From NCBI GenBank assembly GCA_011391155.1, contig JAABRA010000392.1:1-56569 (forward strand): a DNA stretch of 56,569 bases, given 5' to 3'. Below the pieces are notes generated by a model. That model saw only the letters and a program-made list of their open reading frames with translations. It had not been told where the DNA came from and did not search any database. Below, piece after piece: positions 42,772 to 52,153 of the stretch. The position numbers and the translations under genes are program-made. How positions within the stretch are numbered: the first letter of the stretch is position 1; the number at the start of each line of letters is the position of its first letter. The stretch comes from Burkholderiales bacterium. GTDB lineage: Bacteria; Pseudomonadota; Gammaproteobacteria; Burkholderiales; Burkholderiaceae_C.

Positions 42772-44583
42772 ATGTGCGGCATCTTCGGATATTGGGATCG
42801 ATCCCGCCAGCCGCTGGAGGAGGGCGCCCTGGGCGCCATGGCGCACGCCCTGGTGCACCGCGGCCCGGACGATGAAGGCATCTGGCACCAGCCCGGGCGC
42901 GGCGTGGCCGTTGGCAACCGGCGCTTGTCGATCATCGACATCGGCGGCGGCCACCAACCCTTCGTCAGCGACGACGGGCGGGTCGCCGTGGTGCAGAACG
43001 GCGAGATCTTCAACTACGTGGAGCTCGCCGCCGAACTGCGTGCGCAAGGCGTTCGGCTCGACACGCATTCGGACACGGAAGTCATCCTGCGCCTGTACGA
43101 GCGCGAGGGCATCGCCTGTCTCAAGCGCCTGAACGGCATGTTCGCCATCGCTATCGACGACGCGCGCGAGGATGCGCTTTATCTGGCGCGCGACCGCATC
43201 GGTGTGAAGCCGCTTTACGTGCTCGACGACGGCCAGCGCGCCCTGTTTGCATCAGAAATCAAGGCTTTTTGGCCTGTTCCCAGCGTCGCCAGGTCTTCAT
43301 CTGCTATCGATCTGGAAGCGATTCACCACTACCTCACGTTCAACTACATCCCGGCTCCCTGGACGGCGTACCAGGGCGTCAAGCATGTGATGCCCGGAAC
43401 CTGGATGAAATTCACACGCGGGACCGCAGTGGAGACCCGGCGCTGGTGGAACCTGGCCGACCAGCGCGAGCAGGACTTCGGGTTTGACGACTGGGCCAAC
43501 GAATTCATGGCCCTGCTGGACGACGCCACGCGCATCCGGCTGCGCGCCGACGTGCCTTTCGGCGCTTTCCTGTCCGGTGGCGTCGATTCGAGCACCATCG
43601 TCGGCCTGATGGCGCGCCATGTGGATCGGCCCGTCAAGACCTTCTGCATTGGCTTCGAAGACCCGCGCTACGACGAATCGGCGTTTGCGCTGCAGGCGGC
43701 GCAGCGCTTCGGCTGCGAGCACACCAGCGAAATCGCCGAACTCAACATGCTCGCACAGTGGCCGCGCGTGCTGCGCCACCTGGACCAGCCGCATGGCGAT
43801 GCCTCCTTCATGCCGACGCTGCGCGTCAGCGAGCTGGCGGCGAAGCAGGTGAAGGTGGTGCTGACCGGAGACGGCGGCGACGAGCTGTTTGCCGGCTACG
43901 ACAAATATGCGGCGTTTTTCGCCCAGCCTGAAGCCGCTTCCCTGTCTGCGGAGCGGTTCCAGCGCCGCTATTTCGACGCGATTTCGCTGTTTTCGCCCCA
44001 GGCCAAGCTGGCGCTGTACCGTCCCGAAGTGCGAAAACGGCTTGAAGGCATCGACAGTTTCACGGCTGCCGCCAAGCCGTGGTTCGACGAGGCGTTGCAC
44101 TTCGACCGGGTCAACCAGGCGCTGTACCTGGACATGCAGCTGCTGTTGAGCGGCAACAACCTGGTCAAGCCCGACCGCATGGGCATGGCCGTGAGCATCG
44201 AGGCGCGCACGCCGTTCCTGGACTGGCGCATGATGGAATTCGCCTTCCGCTCGCGCGGCGTGACCAAGCTGTCGGCGCAGGGCGACAAGAAGCACTGGTT
44301 CAAGCGCGCAGCGGCCCCGCTGATCGGCGAAGACCTGGCGCACCGCAAAAAGCAGATGTTCACCGTGCCGGTGGGCGACTGGTTCCGCCACGGCAGCTAC
44401 GCCTGGCTGCGCGACACCTTGCACGGCAGCGACCTGATCGCGCAGCTGTTCGAGCCTGCCGTCGTGACGTCGATGGTGGAGCGACACCGCACGGGCAACG
44501 CCAACTTCACGCGCGAGTTGCGCGCGCTGGCGGCGCTGGCGCTGTGGGGGCAAGGCGACGCATCCGGATCGACGGGCGCATGA
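42772..44583 (+). CDS. asnB: Asparagine synthase (glutamine-hydrolysing) family amidotransferase
   Basis: MCGIFGYWDRS N-terminal Cys; FGAFLSGGVDSSTIVGLMA PP-loop. Confidence 0.93.
   Translation: MCGIFGYWDRSRQPLEEGALGAMAHALVHRGPDDEGIWHQPGRGVAVGNRRLSIIDIGGGHQPFVSDDGRVAVVQNGEIFNYVELAAELRAQGVRLDTHSDTEVILRLYEREGIACLKRLNGMFAIAIDDAREDALYLARDRIGVKPLYVLDDGQRALFASEIKAFWPVPSVARSSSAIDLEAIHHYLTFNYIPAPWTAYQGVKHVMPGTWMKFTRGTAVETRRWWNLADQREQDFGFDDWANEFMALLDDATRIRLRADVPFGAFLSGGVDSSTIVGLMARHVDRPVKTFCIGFEDPRYDESAFALQAAQRFGCEHTSEIAELNMLAQWPRVLRHLDQPHGDASFMPTLRVSELAAKQVKVVLTGDGGDELFAGYDKYAAFFAQPEAASLSAERFQRRYFDAISLFSPQAKLALYRPEVRKRLEGIDSFTAAAKPWFDEALHFDRVNQALYLDMQLLLSGNNLVKPDRMGMAVSIEARTPFLDWRMMEFAFRSRGVTKLSAQGDKKHWFKRAAAPLIGEDLAHRKKQMFTVPVGDWFRHGSYAWLRDTLHGSDLIAQLFEPAVVTSMVERHRTGNANFTRELRALAALALWGQGDASGSTGA
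43265..43312 (+). repeat. Element A copy 9, inside asnB
   Basis: CTTTTTGGCCTGTTCCCAGCGTCGCCAGGTCTTCATCTGCTATCGATC. Confidence 0.78.
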
Positions 44584-45779
44584 AAAAGGTCCTGTTTGTC
44601 GCCTACGGCAGTGGCCACATCAAGATGGTGGTGCCGTTGGCCCAGGCTCTGGCCGAGAGCGGCCGGGCGGAACCTGTGGTGCTGGCCTTGACGACGGCAG
44701 CGCCGGTTGCGCGCGCCGCCGGGCTGGCGGTGATCCAGTTCAAGGACTTCGTGACCAGCGGCGATGGCGCGGCCCTGCAACTGGGCGAGCGCCTGATGCA
44801 GGGGCTGGGCGGACAGGTTGACGATCCGCAGGAGACCGCGGCCTATCTGGGCTTGTCCATGGCCGACCTGATCGACGAAGTCGGTGCCGAAAAGGCGGAG
44901 CTGGCCTACCGGCAATTCGGTCGCCAGGCGTTCTTGCCGGTCCGGACCTTGCATCGCATCCTGCGGCAGGTGATGCCCGATCTGGTCGTTTGCACGAATT
45001 CGCCACGGGCGGAACGCGCGGCGGTGCTGGGGGCCCGGCAACTTGGCATTCCGTCGGTCTGCGTGGTGGACCTGTTCGCGATCGACGAGGTGAAGTGGAT
45101 TGGCTCGCCCGACTATGCCGACCAGGTCTGTGTCCTGAACGAATCGGTCCGGCAGTTCCTGCTGGCGGCGGGGCGCTCCGGGGAACAGGTCGTGGTGACC
45201 GGGAATCCCGGCTTCGACGCGCTCAACGCCCCGGCAACGCTGGTGCAAGGGCGCCAGATCCGCGAGGCGCGTGGCTGGCTGAACCGGCGCGTGATCCTGT
45301 GGCCCACGCAGGTCGAGCCGCCTTTTCACCCGTTTGATGGCCGGCCAGGCGACCCCACCCTGCCGGCGCGGGCGCTGGCCGCGGTGATGCAGTGGGTGCT
45401 TGCTCGCACGGACAGCGTGCTGTGCATCCGTCCCCGGGCGGGCGAGGCCTTGCCGATCGTCCCCGCCGACCCGCGCATCGTGTTCACCGGGCAGGACTGG
45501 CCGCTGGCGCCGTTGCTGCATGCCACCGACCTGGTGGTCACCCTCACTTCGACCGTCGGGCTGGAAGGTCATCTGGCCGGCTGCCGGCTTATTCAGGTGC
45601 TGGGCTCCGTCTTCGATGAGGCCATGCCGCTGGCCCGTTATGGCATCGCCGACGCGGCCGTTCCGGTGGAGGCCATCGCCCAGGCGCTGGACAGTTGGGT
45701 TGGCGCCTCGCGCCTGGCCCTGCAGGGGCAGGCGACGGCGACCCGGCAGGTGCTGGCCGTCATGGGCAAATTCCTATAA
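44580..45779 (+). CDS. GT-B-fold glycosyltransferase / 2-epimerase-like protein of the glycan cluster
   Basis: KKVLFVAYGSGHIKMVVPLAQALAESG N-terminal nucleotide-sugar fold, C-terminal ATDLVVTLTSTVGLEGHLAGCRLIQV; family assignment approximate. Confidence 0.6.
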   Translation: MKKVLFVAYGSGHIKMVVPLAQALAESGRAEPVVLALTTAAPVARAAGLAVIQFKDFVTSGDGAALQLGERLMQGLGGQVDDPQETAAYLGLSMADLIDEVGAEKAELAYRQFGRQAFLPVRTLHRILRQVMPDLVVCTNSPRAERAAVLGARQLGIPSVCVVDLFAIDEVKWIGSPDYADQVCVLNESVRQFLLAAGRSGEQVVVTGNPGFDALNAPATLVQGRQIREARGWLNRRVILWPTQVEPPFHPFDGRPGDPTLPARALAAVMQWVLARTDSVLCIRPRAGEALPIVPADPRIVFTGQDWPLAPLLHATDLVVTLTSTVGLEGHLAGCRLIQVLGSVFDEAMPLARYGIADAAVPVEAIAQALDSWVGASRLALQGQATATRQVLAVMGKFL

Positions 45780-45851
45780 TCCGCAGCTTGGACTTTCCCG
45801 AACGCTGGAAGTCCTCGCCTCCCCCTTGCCACCGTCCTTCCTCAAAGCCGA

Positions 45852-47168
45852 ATGTCACTCATCCCCAACCCTGCTTCCGTTGATTTTTCGGCTTTTGATG
45901 CCAGCGACGACGACGCTCGCGTGATGTACGGCCTGCCGCGGTATGTGCATTTCTGCAAGAAGTGCGTGATCTCCAACCAGCGGCCCAACTCGGCCGTGGA
46001 GTACCAGCACACCAAAGCCAGCAAGAAAGCCACCATTGCCTTCGACGAGGAAGGCGTCTGCGATGCCTGCCGCTTTGCCGAGCAGAAGCACGGCACCATC
46101 AACTGGAAGGACCGGGAAGACCAGCTGGCCGTCCTGTGCGACAAGTTTCGCAGCAAGTCGGGTTACGACTGCCTGCTGCCCGGCTCCGGCGGCAAGGACA
46201 GTTTTTATGCCTCGCACATGCTCAAGACGCGCTTTGGCATGCATCCGCTGACCGTGACCTGGGCGCCCCATGTCTACACGGAATGGGGCTGGAAGAATTT
46301 CCAGTCCTGGCTGCACGCCGGGTTTGACAACTACCTCATGACGCCCAACGGCCGGGTGCACCGGCTGCTGACCCGCCTGGCGGTGGACAACCTGTTTCAC
46401 CCTTTCCAGGCGTTCATGTTCGGCCAGAAATCCCTGGCGCCCAAGATGGCCCTGCTGCACGACATTCCGTTCGTGGTGTATGGCGAAAACGAAGCCGAAT
46501 ATGGCAACCCGATTGGCGACACCAGCAGCGCCCAGCGTGACTGGTCGTATTTCACGTCGGCCAACAAGGCCGAGATCTACCTGGGCGGCACCTCGGTGCA
46601 AAGCCTGTACGACGACTTTGGCCTGGAAGAGCAGGACCTGCTGCCCTATCTGCCGGCCGATCCGGCCCAGATGCAGCGCAAGCAGGTCGAGGTGCATTAC
46701 CTGGGCTACTATCTCAAGTGGCATCCGCAGAGCTGTTACTACTACGCGGTGGAGCATGGCGGCTTTGAGGCGTCGCCCGAGCGCACGCCCGGCACCTACA
46801 GCAAGTACAACAGCATCGACGACCGCATCGACGACTTTCATTACTACACCACCTTTACCAAGTTCGGCATCGGTCGCGCCACGTATGACGCGGCGCAGGA
46901 AATCCGCTCGGGCGACATCAACCGCGACGAGGGCGTGGCGCTGGTGCGGCGCTATGACGGCGAATTCCCGGAGCGTTTCGCCGAGGAAATCTTCCGTTAC
47001 CTGAGCATCCCGGAGAAGGAGTTCGGGCGCGCCAGCAAAATGTTCGAAGCGCCGGTCATGGACCGCGACTACTTCATGCGCCTGGCCGACACCTTCCGTT
47101 CCCCCCACCTCTGGAAGCGCGAGAACGGGCAGTGGAAGCTGCGTCACACCGTGTTTGACGGCGTCTGA
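45852..47168 (+). CDS. N-acetyl sugar amidotransferase (WbpG/PseA family)
   Basis: FCKKCVISNQRPNSAVEYQHT, ICDACRFAE-like Cys motif, CLLPGSGGKDSFYASHMLKTRFGMHPLTVTWAPH PP-loop. Confidence 0.92.
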   Translation: MSLIPNPASVDFSAFDASDDDARVMYGLPRYVHFCKKCVISNQRPNSAVEYQHTKASKKATIAFDEEGVCDACRFAEQKHGTINWKDREDQLAVLCDKFRSKSGYDCLLPGSGGKDSFYASHMLKTRFGMHPLTVTWAPHVYTEWGWKNFQSWLHAGFDNYLMTPNGRVHRLLTRLAVDNLFHPFQAFMFGQKSLAPKMALLHDIPFVVYGENEAEYGNPIGDTSSAQRDWSYFTSANKAEIYLGGTSVQSLYDDFGLEEQDLLPYLPADPAQMQRKQVEVHYLGYYLKWHPQSCYYYAVEHGGFEASPERTPGTYSKYNSIDDRIDDFHYYTTFTKFGIGRATYDAAQEIRSGDINRDEGVALVRRYDGEFPERFAEEIFRYLSIPEKEFGRASKMFEAPVMDRDYFMRLADTFRSPHLWKRENGQWKLRHTVFDGV

Positions 47169-47178
47169 CCGCGGCGCC

Positions 47179-47934
47179 ATGGCGGGTTTGCGCATCATTC
47201 CCCGGCTCGACATCAAGGGCCCCAACCTGATCAAGGGCATCCGGCTGGAAGGACTGCGCGTGGTCGGCGATCCGCACGCGTTTGCCTTGCGCTACTACGC
47301 GCAGGGTGCGGATGAGCTGGTGTTCATGGACATCGTGGCCAGCCTCTACCAGCGCAACAGCCTGTCGGACATCATCCGGCGCGCGGCCGACCAAATCTAC
47401 ATTCCGATCACCGTGGGCGGCGGCATCCGTTCGCTGGACGATGTGCAGAACATGCTGCGCTCCGGCGCGGACAAGGTTGCCATCAACACCGCAGCCATAG
47501 CGCGGCCAGCCTTGATCGCCGAGGTGGCACGCCGCTTCGGCTCGCAGTGCATGGTGCTGTCGGTGGAAGCCAAACGTACCGGGCCGGGGCGCTGGGAGGC
47601 CTATACCGACAACGGCCGGGAGCACACCGGCCTGGACGTGATTGACTGGATTGCCCAGGCCGTGGAACTCGGGGCGGGAGAAATCCTGCTGACGGCGGTG
47701 GACCAGGAAGGCACGCGCAAAGGGCTGGATATCGAACTGCTGCGTGCTGTCAACGCGCGCGTCAACGTGCCGGTCATCACCAGCGGCGGCTTTGGTGAAC
47801 CGGTGGACCTGGAGCGCGCCAGTGCCGCAGGTGCGTCCGGCGTGGCCATTGCCGATGCCCTGCACTGGGGGCGCATGACGGTGCCCGAGATCAAGCAGCA
47901 GGCGCGGGCGCTGGGCGTGGAGGTGCGACTATGA
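47179..47934 (+). CDS. HisF-like cyclase subunit of sugar amidotransferase system (HisF2)
   Basis: RIIPRLDIKGPNLIKGIRLEGLRVVGDP (divergent from histidine HisF), linked to WbpG-like and HisH-like genes. Confidence 0.88.
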   Translation: MAGLRIIPRLDIKGPNLIKGIRLEGLRVVGDPHAFALRYYAQGADELVFMDIVASLYQRNSLSDIIRRAADQIYIPITVGGGIRSLDDVQNMLRSGADKVAINTAAIARPALIAEVARRFGSQCMVLSVEAKRTGPGRWEAYTDNGREHTGLDVIDWIAQAVELGAGEILLTAVDQEGTRKGLDIELLRAVNARVNVPVITSGGFGEPVDLERASAAGASGVAIADALHWGRMTVPEIKQQARALGVEVRL

Positions 47935-48581
47935 GCGCCCGTCATGTCACCGTGATCGACTACGGCATCGGCAACCTGCTCAACGTGGTGCGGGCGCTGG
48001 AACATTGCGGTGCCACGGTGCAGGTGGCCGAGCAGGCGACGCAGGTAGGCACCTTGCCGGACCGGCTGGTGCTGCCCGGCGTGGGCGCCTTCGCGGATGC
48101 CATGGCCGAATTGCGCGCGCGGGGCTTTGACGACCTGGTCAGGCGCTATGTCGATACCCGACGCCCGTTTCTGGGCATCTGCGTGGGGGCGCAACTGCTG
48201 TTCGAGGTGGGCGAAGAACATGGCGAGCACGCCGGCCTCGGGTTGATTCCCGGCCGGGTCCAGCCGGTTCCGGCCATCGACCCGGCTGGGCGCTCGCTGC
48301 GTGTGCCGCACATCGGATGGAGCGGCCTGGTGCGTCCGGCCGCGCGTGCGTCCTGGGATGGCACCATCCTGGCGTCGGCGCAACCCGGCGAGGCTGTGTA
48401 CTTTGTGCATTCCTACGCGCCGGTGCCCACGCATGAGGAACACCGGCTGGCCGATACCGATTACCACGGCGTGCGCATTTGCGCGGCTGTGGCGCGCGAC
48501 CACATCTATGGCTGCCAGTTTCATCCCGAGCGCAGCGCCGAGGCCGGGCTGGGCATTCTCGGCCAGTTTCTTTCGCTGTGA
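47931..48581 (+). CDS. HisH-like glutamine amidotransferase (HisH2)
   Basis: VTVIDYGIGNLLNVVRALEHCG; PFLGICVGAQLLFE; YGCQFHPERS. Confidence 0.9.
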   Translation: MSARHVTVIDYGIGNLLNVVRALEHCGATVQVAEQATQVGTLPDRLVLPGVGAFADAMAELRARGFDDLVRRYVDTRRPFLGICVGAQLLFEVGEEHGEHAGLGLIPGRVQPVPAIDPAGRSLRVPHIGWSGLVRPAARASWDGTILASAQPGEAVYFVHSYAPVPTHEEHRLADTDYHGVRICAAVARDHIYGCQFHPERSAEAGLGILGQFLSL

Positions 48582-48589
48582 AGGCGCGC

Positions 48590-49297
48590 ATGCCTGTGTT
48601 CCGAACCATCGCCACCATTTGCGCGCGGGGCGGCAGCAAGGGCCTGCCCGGCAAGAACCTCCGCGACTTCGCGGGCAAGCCATTGATCGTCCATTCGATC
48701 GCGCAGGCGCTGGCATGTCCGGACATCAACGCAGTGTACGTGTCCACGGATGACCCGGCGATTGCGGCGGTCGCGCGCGCCGCAGGGGCCGAAGTGCCTT
48801 ATATGCGGCCGGCCGAGCTGGCCAGCGATGCAGCGCCGAAACTGCCGGTGATCGAGCATCTGGTCCGGCATCTGGAACAGCAGGGACAAACCATCGCTCG
48901 CGTGGTGGACTTGCAGCCGACCTCGCCGCTGCGCGATGCCGCTGACATTGCCGCCGCGCTGCGGACGCAGCCTGACGCGGACCTCGTCGTAAGCGTGAAA
49001 GAAGCGGGCGACAACCCGTATTTCAACCTGGTGGAGCCGGGCGAAGACGGCTGGATGCACCTGTGCAAAGGGCAGGGCAGCACCCGCCGGCAGGCGGCCC
49101 CGGCGGTGTATGCGTTGAATGGCTCCATCTATGTCTGGCGGCGCGCGGCGCTGGCCCATGCGGCGGTGCACGGCCTGTGGAGCGTCCACATTGCCACGTT
49201 TGTCATGCCGCGCTGGAAATCCGTCGATATCGACGATCTGGAAGATTTTGAACAGGCGCTCTGGCTCTACCAGCGCCACGCAGGAGATGCACCGTGA
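48590..49297 (+). CDS. CMP-nonulosonic acid (N-acetylneuraminate/legionaminate) cytidylyltransferase
   Basis: TIATICARGGSKGLPGKNLRDFAGKPLIVHSI; LQPTSPLRDAADI. Confidence 0.88.
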   Translation: MPVFRTIATICARGGSKGLPGKNLRDFAGKPLIVHSIAQALACPDINAVYVSTDDPAIAAVARAAGAEVPYMRPAELASDAAPKLPVIEHLVRHLEQQGQTIARVVDLQPTSPLRDAADIAAALRTQPDADLVVSVKEAGDNPYFNLVEPGEDGWMHLCKGQGSTRRQAAPAVYALNGSIYVWRRAALAHAAVHGLWSVHIATFVMPRWKSVDIDDLEDFEQALWLYQRHAGDAP

Positions 49298-50331
49298 TCA
49301 CCATTGTTCCGCCCGTTTTCGTGATTGCCGAAGCTGGCGTCAACCACAACGGCGACCTGGGTCTGGCGCTGCGCCTGTGCGAGGCCGCGCACTCGGCGGG
49401 TGCCGATGCCGTCAAGTTCCAGACCTTCCGTGCGCAGGACCTGGTGGTGCCTGGCGCGCCAACCGCCGGCTACCAGGCGCGCCAGACCGGCGAGCAGGAC
49501 CAGTTCGCCATGCTCCAGCGGCTGGAACTGTCGGAAGCCCAGCACCGCCAGATCCAGACGCATTGCCATGCCATCGGCATCGAGTTCTTTTCAACCCCGT
49601 TTTCGCTGGAGGCCGTGGACCTGCTTGTCGGTCTGGGTGTCAAACGGCTCAAGCTGTCATCGGGCGAACTCACCCACCGGGCGCTCGTAGAGCACGCCGC
49701 CGCCACGCAGTTGCCGCTGCTGATGTCCACCGGCATGGCCACCATGGCGGAAATCACAGAGGCCGTCGGCTGGGTGCACGCTGCACGCGGGCACCTGCGC
49801 GATGTGGTGGTGCTGCACTGCACCTCGTCCTATCCGGCGCCTGACGAGACCCTGAACCTGCGGGCCATGCGGCAGATGGCCGACCAGCTGGGTGTGGCCA
49901 TCGGTTATTCGGACCACAGCCTGGGCATCGAAGCACCGCTAGCTGCGGTGGCGCTCGGCGCCGGGGTGATTGAAAAGCACCTGACGCTGGATTGCGCCAT
50001 GCCCGGCCCGGACCACAGCGCCTCGCTGGAGCCGGAAGCCTTCGCCCGCATGGTGCAGGGCATTCGCCGGGTGAGCGCCATGCTGGGGGACGGCGTCAAG
50101 GCACCGCGCCCCGATGAGCTGGACACGGCCCGCGTGGCGCGACGCAGTGTTGTGGTCACGCAGGCCATAGCGGCAGGCTCGGTGCTGACGGCAGACATGC
50201 TGGCCTGCCGGCGGCCCGCCACCGGCATCGCGCCGCGCGACCTGCCGCGTCTGGTGGGGCGGCGCGTGCGCCAGGCCATGGCCCCTGGCGCCGTGTTGCA
50301 GTGGGACCAACTCGAAGGCGAAGCCGGTTGA
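49294..50331 (+). CDS. NeuB-family nonulosonic acid synthase (sialic/legionaminic) with SAF domain
   Basis: VFVIAEAGVNHNGDLGLALRLCEAAHSAGADAVKFQTF; HCTSSYPAPDETLNLRAM; C-terminal antifreeze-like SAF. Confidence 0.92.
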   Translation: MITIVPPVFVIAEAGVNHNGDLGLALRLCEAAHSAGADAVKFQTFRAQDLVVPGAPTAGYQARQTGEQDQFAMLQRLELSEAQHRQIQTHCHAIGIEFFSTPFSLEAVDLLVGLGVKRLKLSSGELTHRALVEHAAATQLPLLMSTGMATMAEITEAVGWVHAARGHLRDVVVLHCTSSYPAPDETLNLRAMRQMADQLGVAIGYSDHSLGIEAPLAAVALGAGVIEKHLTLDCAMPGPDHSASLEPEAFARMVQGIRRVSAMLGDGVKAPRPDELDTARVARRSVVVTQAIAAGSVLTADMLACRRPATGIAPRDLPRLVGRRVRQAMAPGAVLQWDQLEGEAG

Positions 50332-51476
50332 TGACCAGCCCGTCTGTCAGCCGGCGCAAGCTGATCTACCTGAGCGGCACGCGTGCCGACTTCGGCTTGA
50401 TGCAATCCACGCTGCGGCGCCTGGCGTCGGTGCTGGACCTCAGCGTGGCCGTGAGCGGGATGCACCTGGACGCGCGCTACGGCCGCACGGTGGATGAGAT
50501 TCGAGCGGCGGGCTTTCGGGTGTGCGGGGAAATTCCGGTGGACGTGGGCACCCGGACGCCGCAGAGCATGTCGGCGGGCGTCGGGGAATGCCTCATAGGC
50601 GTCACGGATCTGCTGGCGCGGGAGCGCCCCGACCTGTTGCTGCTGCTCGGCGACCGCGGCGAGATGCTGGCGGGTGCGATCGCCGCGCTGCATCTGGGCG
50701 TCGTGTGCGTTCATGTGCATGGGGGTGAGCGCTCGGGCACGGTGGATGAACCGGTACGCCATGCCATCAGCAAACTGTGCAGTTATCACTTGGTGGCCAC
50801 GCTGGAATCGCAGGAACGGCTGCGGCGCATGGGCGAAGCGGCGGAACGCATCTTCGTGACCGGTGCGCCGGGTCTGGACGGGCTCCATGCCGAGGCCGCG
50901 ATGGGTGCGTCGGAATGCCGCGCGGCGCTCGGTCTGCCGCAGCACGGCGCCTTCGCGCTGGTGGTTTTCCATCCGGTGGTGCAGCAGGCCGGCGATGCCT
51001 ACCGGCAGACCGCAGCGTTGTTGCAGGCCGTTTCGGCCGTGAAGCTGCCCGTGCTCTGGCTCGAACCCAATGCGGATGCAGGATCGCTCGATGTCGTGCG
51101 CGCCCTCGATGCGCTGCCGCTGCCGCCCGGCTCTCGCCGCGTGACGCACCTGGCCCGCCCCCTGTTTTGTGCCGTACTGCGCCACTGTGCGGTGATGGTG
51201 GGCAACTCCTCGGCCGGCATCATCGAGGCGGCATCGTTTGGCACCCCGGTGGTCAACGTGGGCGACCGGCAGCGACTGCGCGAACGCAATCCGAATGTGG
51301 TCGATGTGGGCAACGGGGCCGAAGCCATCGCTGTCGCCCTGCAGGCGGCGCTCTCGCAGGGCCGATGGACGTGTGACAATCGATACGGGGATGGTCGTGC
51401 CGGTGAGCGCATCGCGTCCCTGCTGTCGAGCCTGCCGCTGGACGCGTCCATCCTCGAAAAAACCAATACTTACTGA
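50331..51476 (+). CDS. UDP-N-acetylglucosamine 2-epimerase (hydrolysing), NeuC/LegG family
   Basis: RKLIYLSGTRADFGLMQSTLRRL; HVHGGERSGTVDEPVRHAISKL; GNSSAGIIEAASFGTPVVNVGDRQ. Confidence 0.92.
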   Translation: MTSPSVSRRKLIYLSGTRADFGLMQSTLRRLASVLDLSVAVSGMHLDARYGRTVDEIRAAGFRVCGEIPVDVGTRTPQSMSAGVGECLIGVTDLLARERPDLLLLLGDRGEMLAGAIAALHLGVVCVHVHGGERSGTVDEPVRHAISKLCSYHLVATLESQERLRRMGEAAERIFVTGAPGLDGLHAEAAMGASECRAALGLPQHGAFALVVFHPVVQQAGDAYRQTAALLQAVSAVKLPVLWLEPNADAGSLDVVRALDALPLPPGSRRVTHLARPLFCAVLRHCAVMVGNSSAGIIEAASFGTPVVNVGDRQRLRERNPNVVDVGNGAEAIAVALQAALSQGRWTCDNRYGDGRAGERIASLLSSLPLDASILEKTNTY

Positions 51477-51490
51477 TTGCCCCGACAGCC

Positions 51491-52153
51491 GTGCCTTCGC
51501 CGACCGCCTTGAATCCCCTCGCCGCTGTAGCGGTCGTCCCGGCTTCGCTGCTGCTGTTTGGCGCTGGCGGGCACGCGCGCGTCGTGGCCGACGCGGCGCT
51601 GGCCAGCGCGGCTTGGGGCAGCGTCATCGGCTCTGACCGCGACGCCTCGCGTTGCACCGGCGAACTCGTGCCGGGCGTGCGCTTGTTGCAGGCCGGCGAC
51701 GCAGCGCTGGACAGCATTGCAGGCATTCACATCGCCATCGGCAACAATCCGGCGCGCGAGACAGAGGCCGCCGCGTGGGGCCATGCACGCCTGGCGACCG
51801 TGATCCATCCGGCTGCGACGGTGTCACCGCTCGCCGAGATCGGCGCGGGATGTTTTGTGGCCGCCGGTGCCATCGTGGGACCCGGTGCGCGCGTGGCGAT
51901 GGGCGTGATCGTGAATCATGGCGCGGTTGTGGACCACGACGTGATGCTTGGCGCGTTCTGCCATGTGGCGCCGAACGCCACCCTCGGCGGCGGGGTGCGC
52001 ATCGGGCGGCGCGTGCTGGTGGGCGCCAGCGCGGTGGTGCTGCCTGGCATCACGATTGCCGACGACGTGGTGATCGGCGCTGGCGCCGTGGCGAACGCAC
52101 CACTGCTTGAGGCTGGCACCTATGCCGGTGTTCCGGCCAGGAAAATTCAATGA
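51491..52153 (+). CDS. NeuD/PglD-like sugar O/N-acetyltransferase
   Basis: LLLFGAGGHARVVADAAL; left-handed beta-helix hexapeptides (ATVSPLAEIGAGCFVAAGAIVGPGARV); GTG start. Confidence 0.88.
   Translation: MPSPTALNPLAAVAVVPASLLLFGAGGHARVVADAALASAAWGSVIGSDRDASRCTGELVPGVRLLQAGDAALDSIAGIHIAIGNNPARETEAAAWGHARLATVIHPAATVSPLAEIGAGCFVAAGAIVGPGARVAMGVIVNHGAVVDHDVMLGAFCHVAPNATLGGGVRIGRRVLVGASAVVLPGITIADDVVIGAGAVANAPLLEAGTYAGVPARKIQ

Noticed and set aside
47179-48581. HisF/HisH as histidine biosynthesis genes
   Set aside because: No other his genes nearby. The HisF-like N-terminus diverges (RIIPRLDIKGPNLIKGIRLEGLRVVGDP) and both genes are linked to a WbpG-like amidotransferase.
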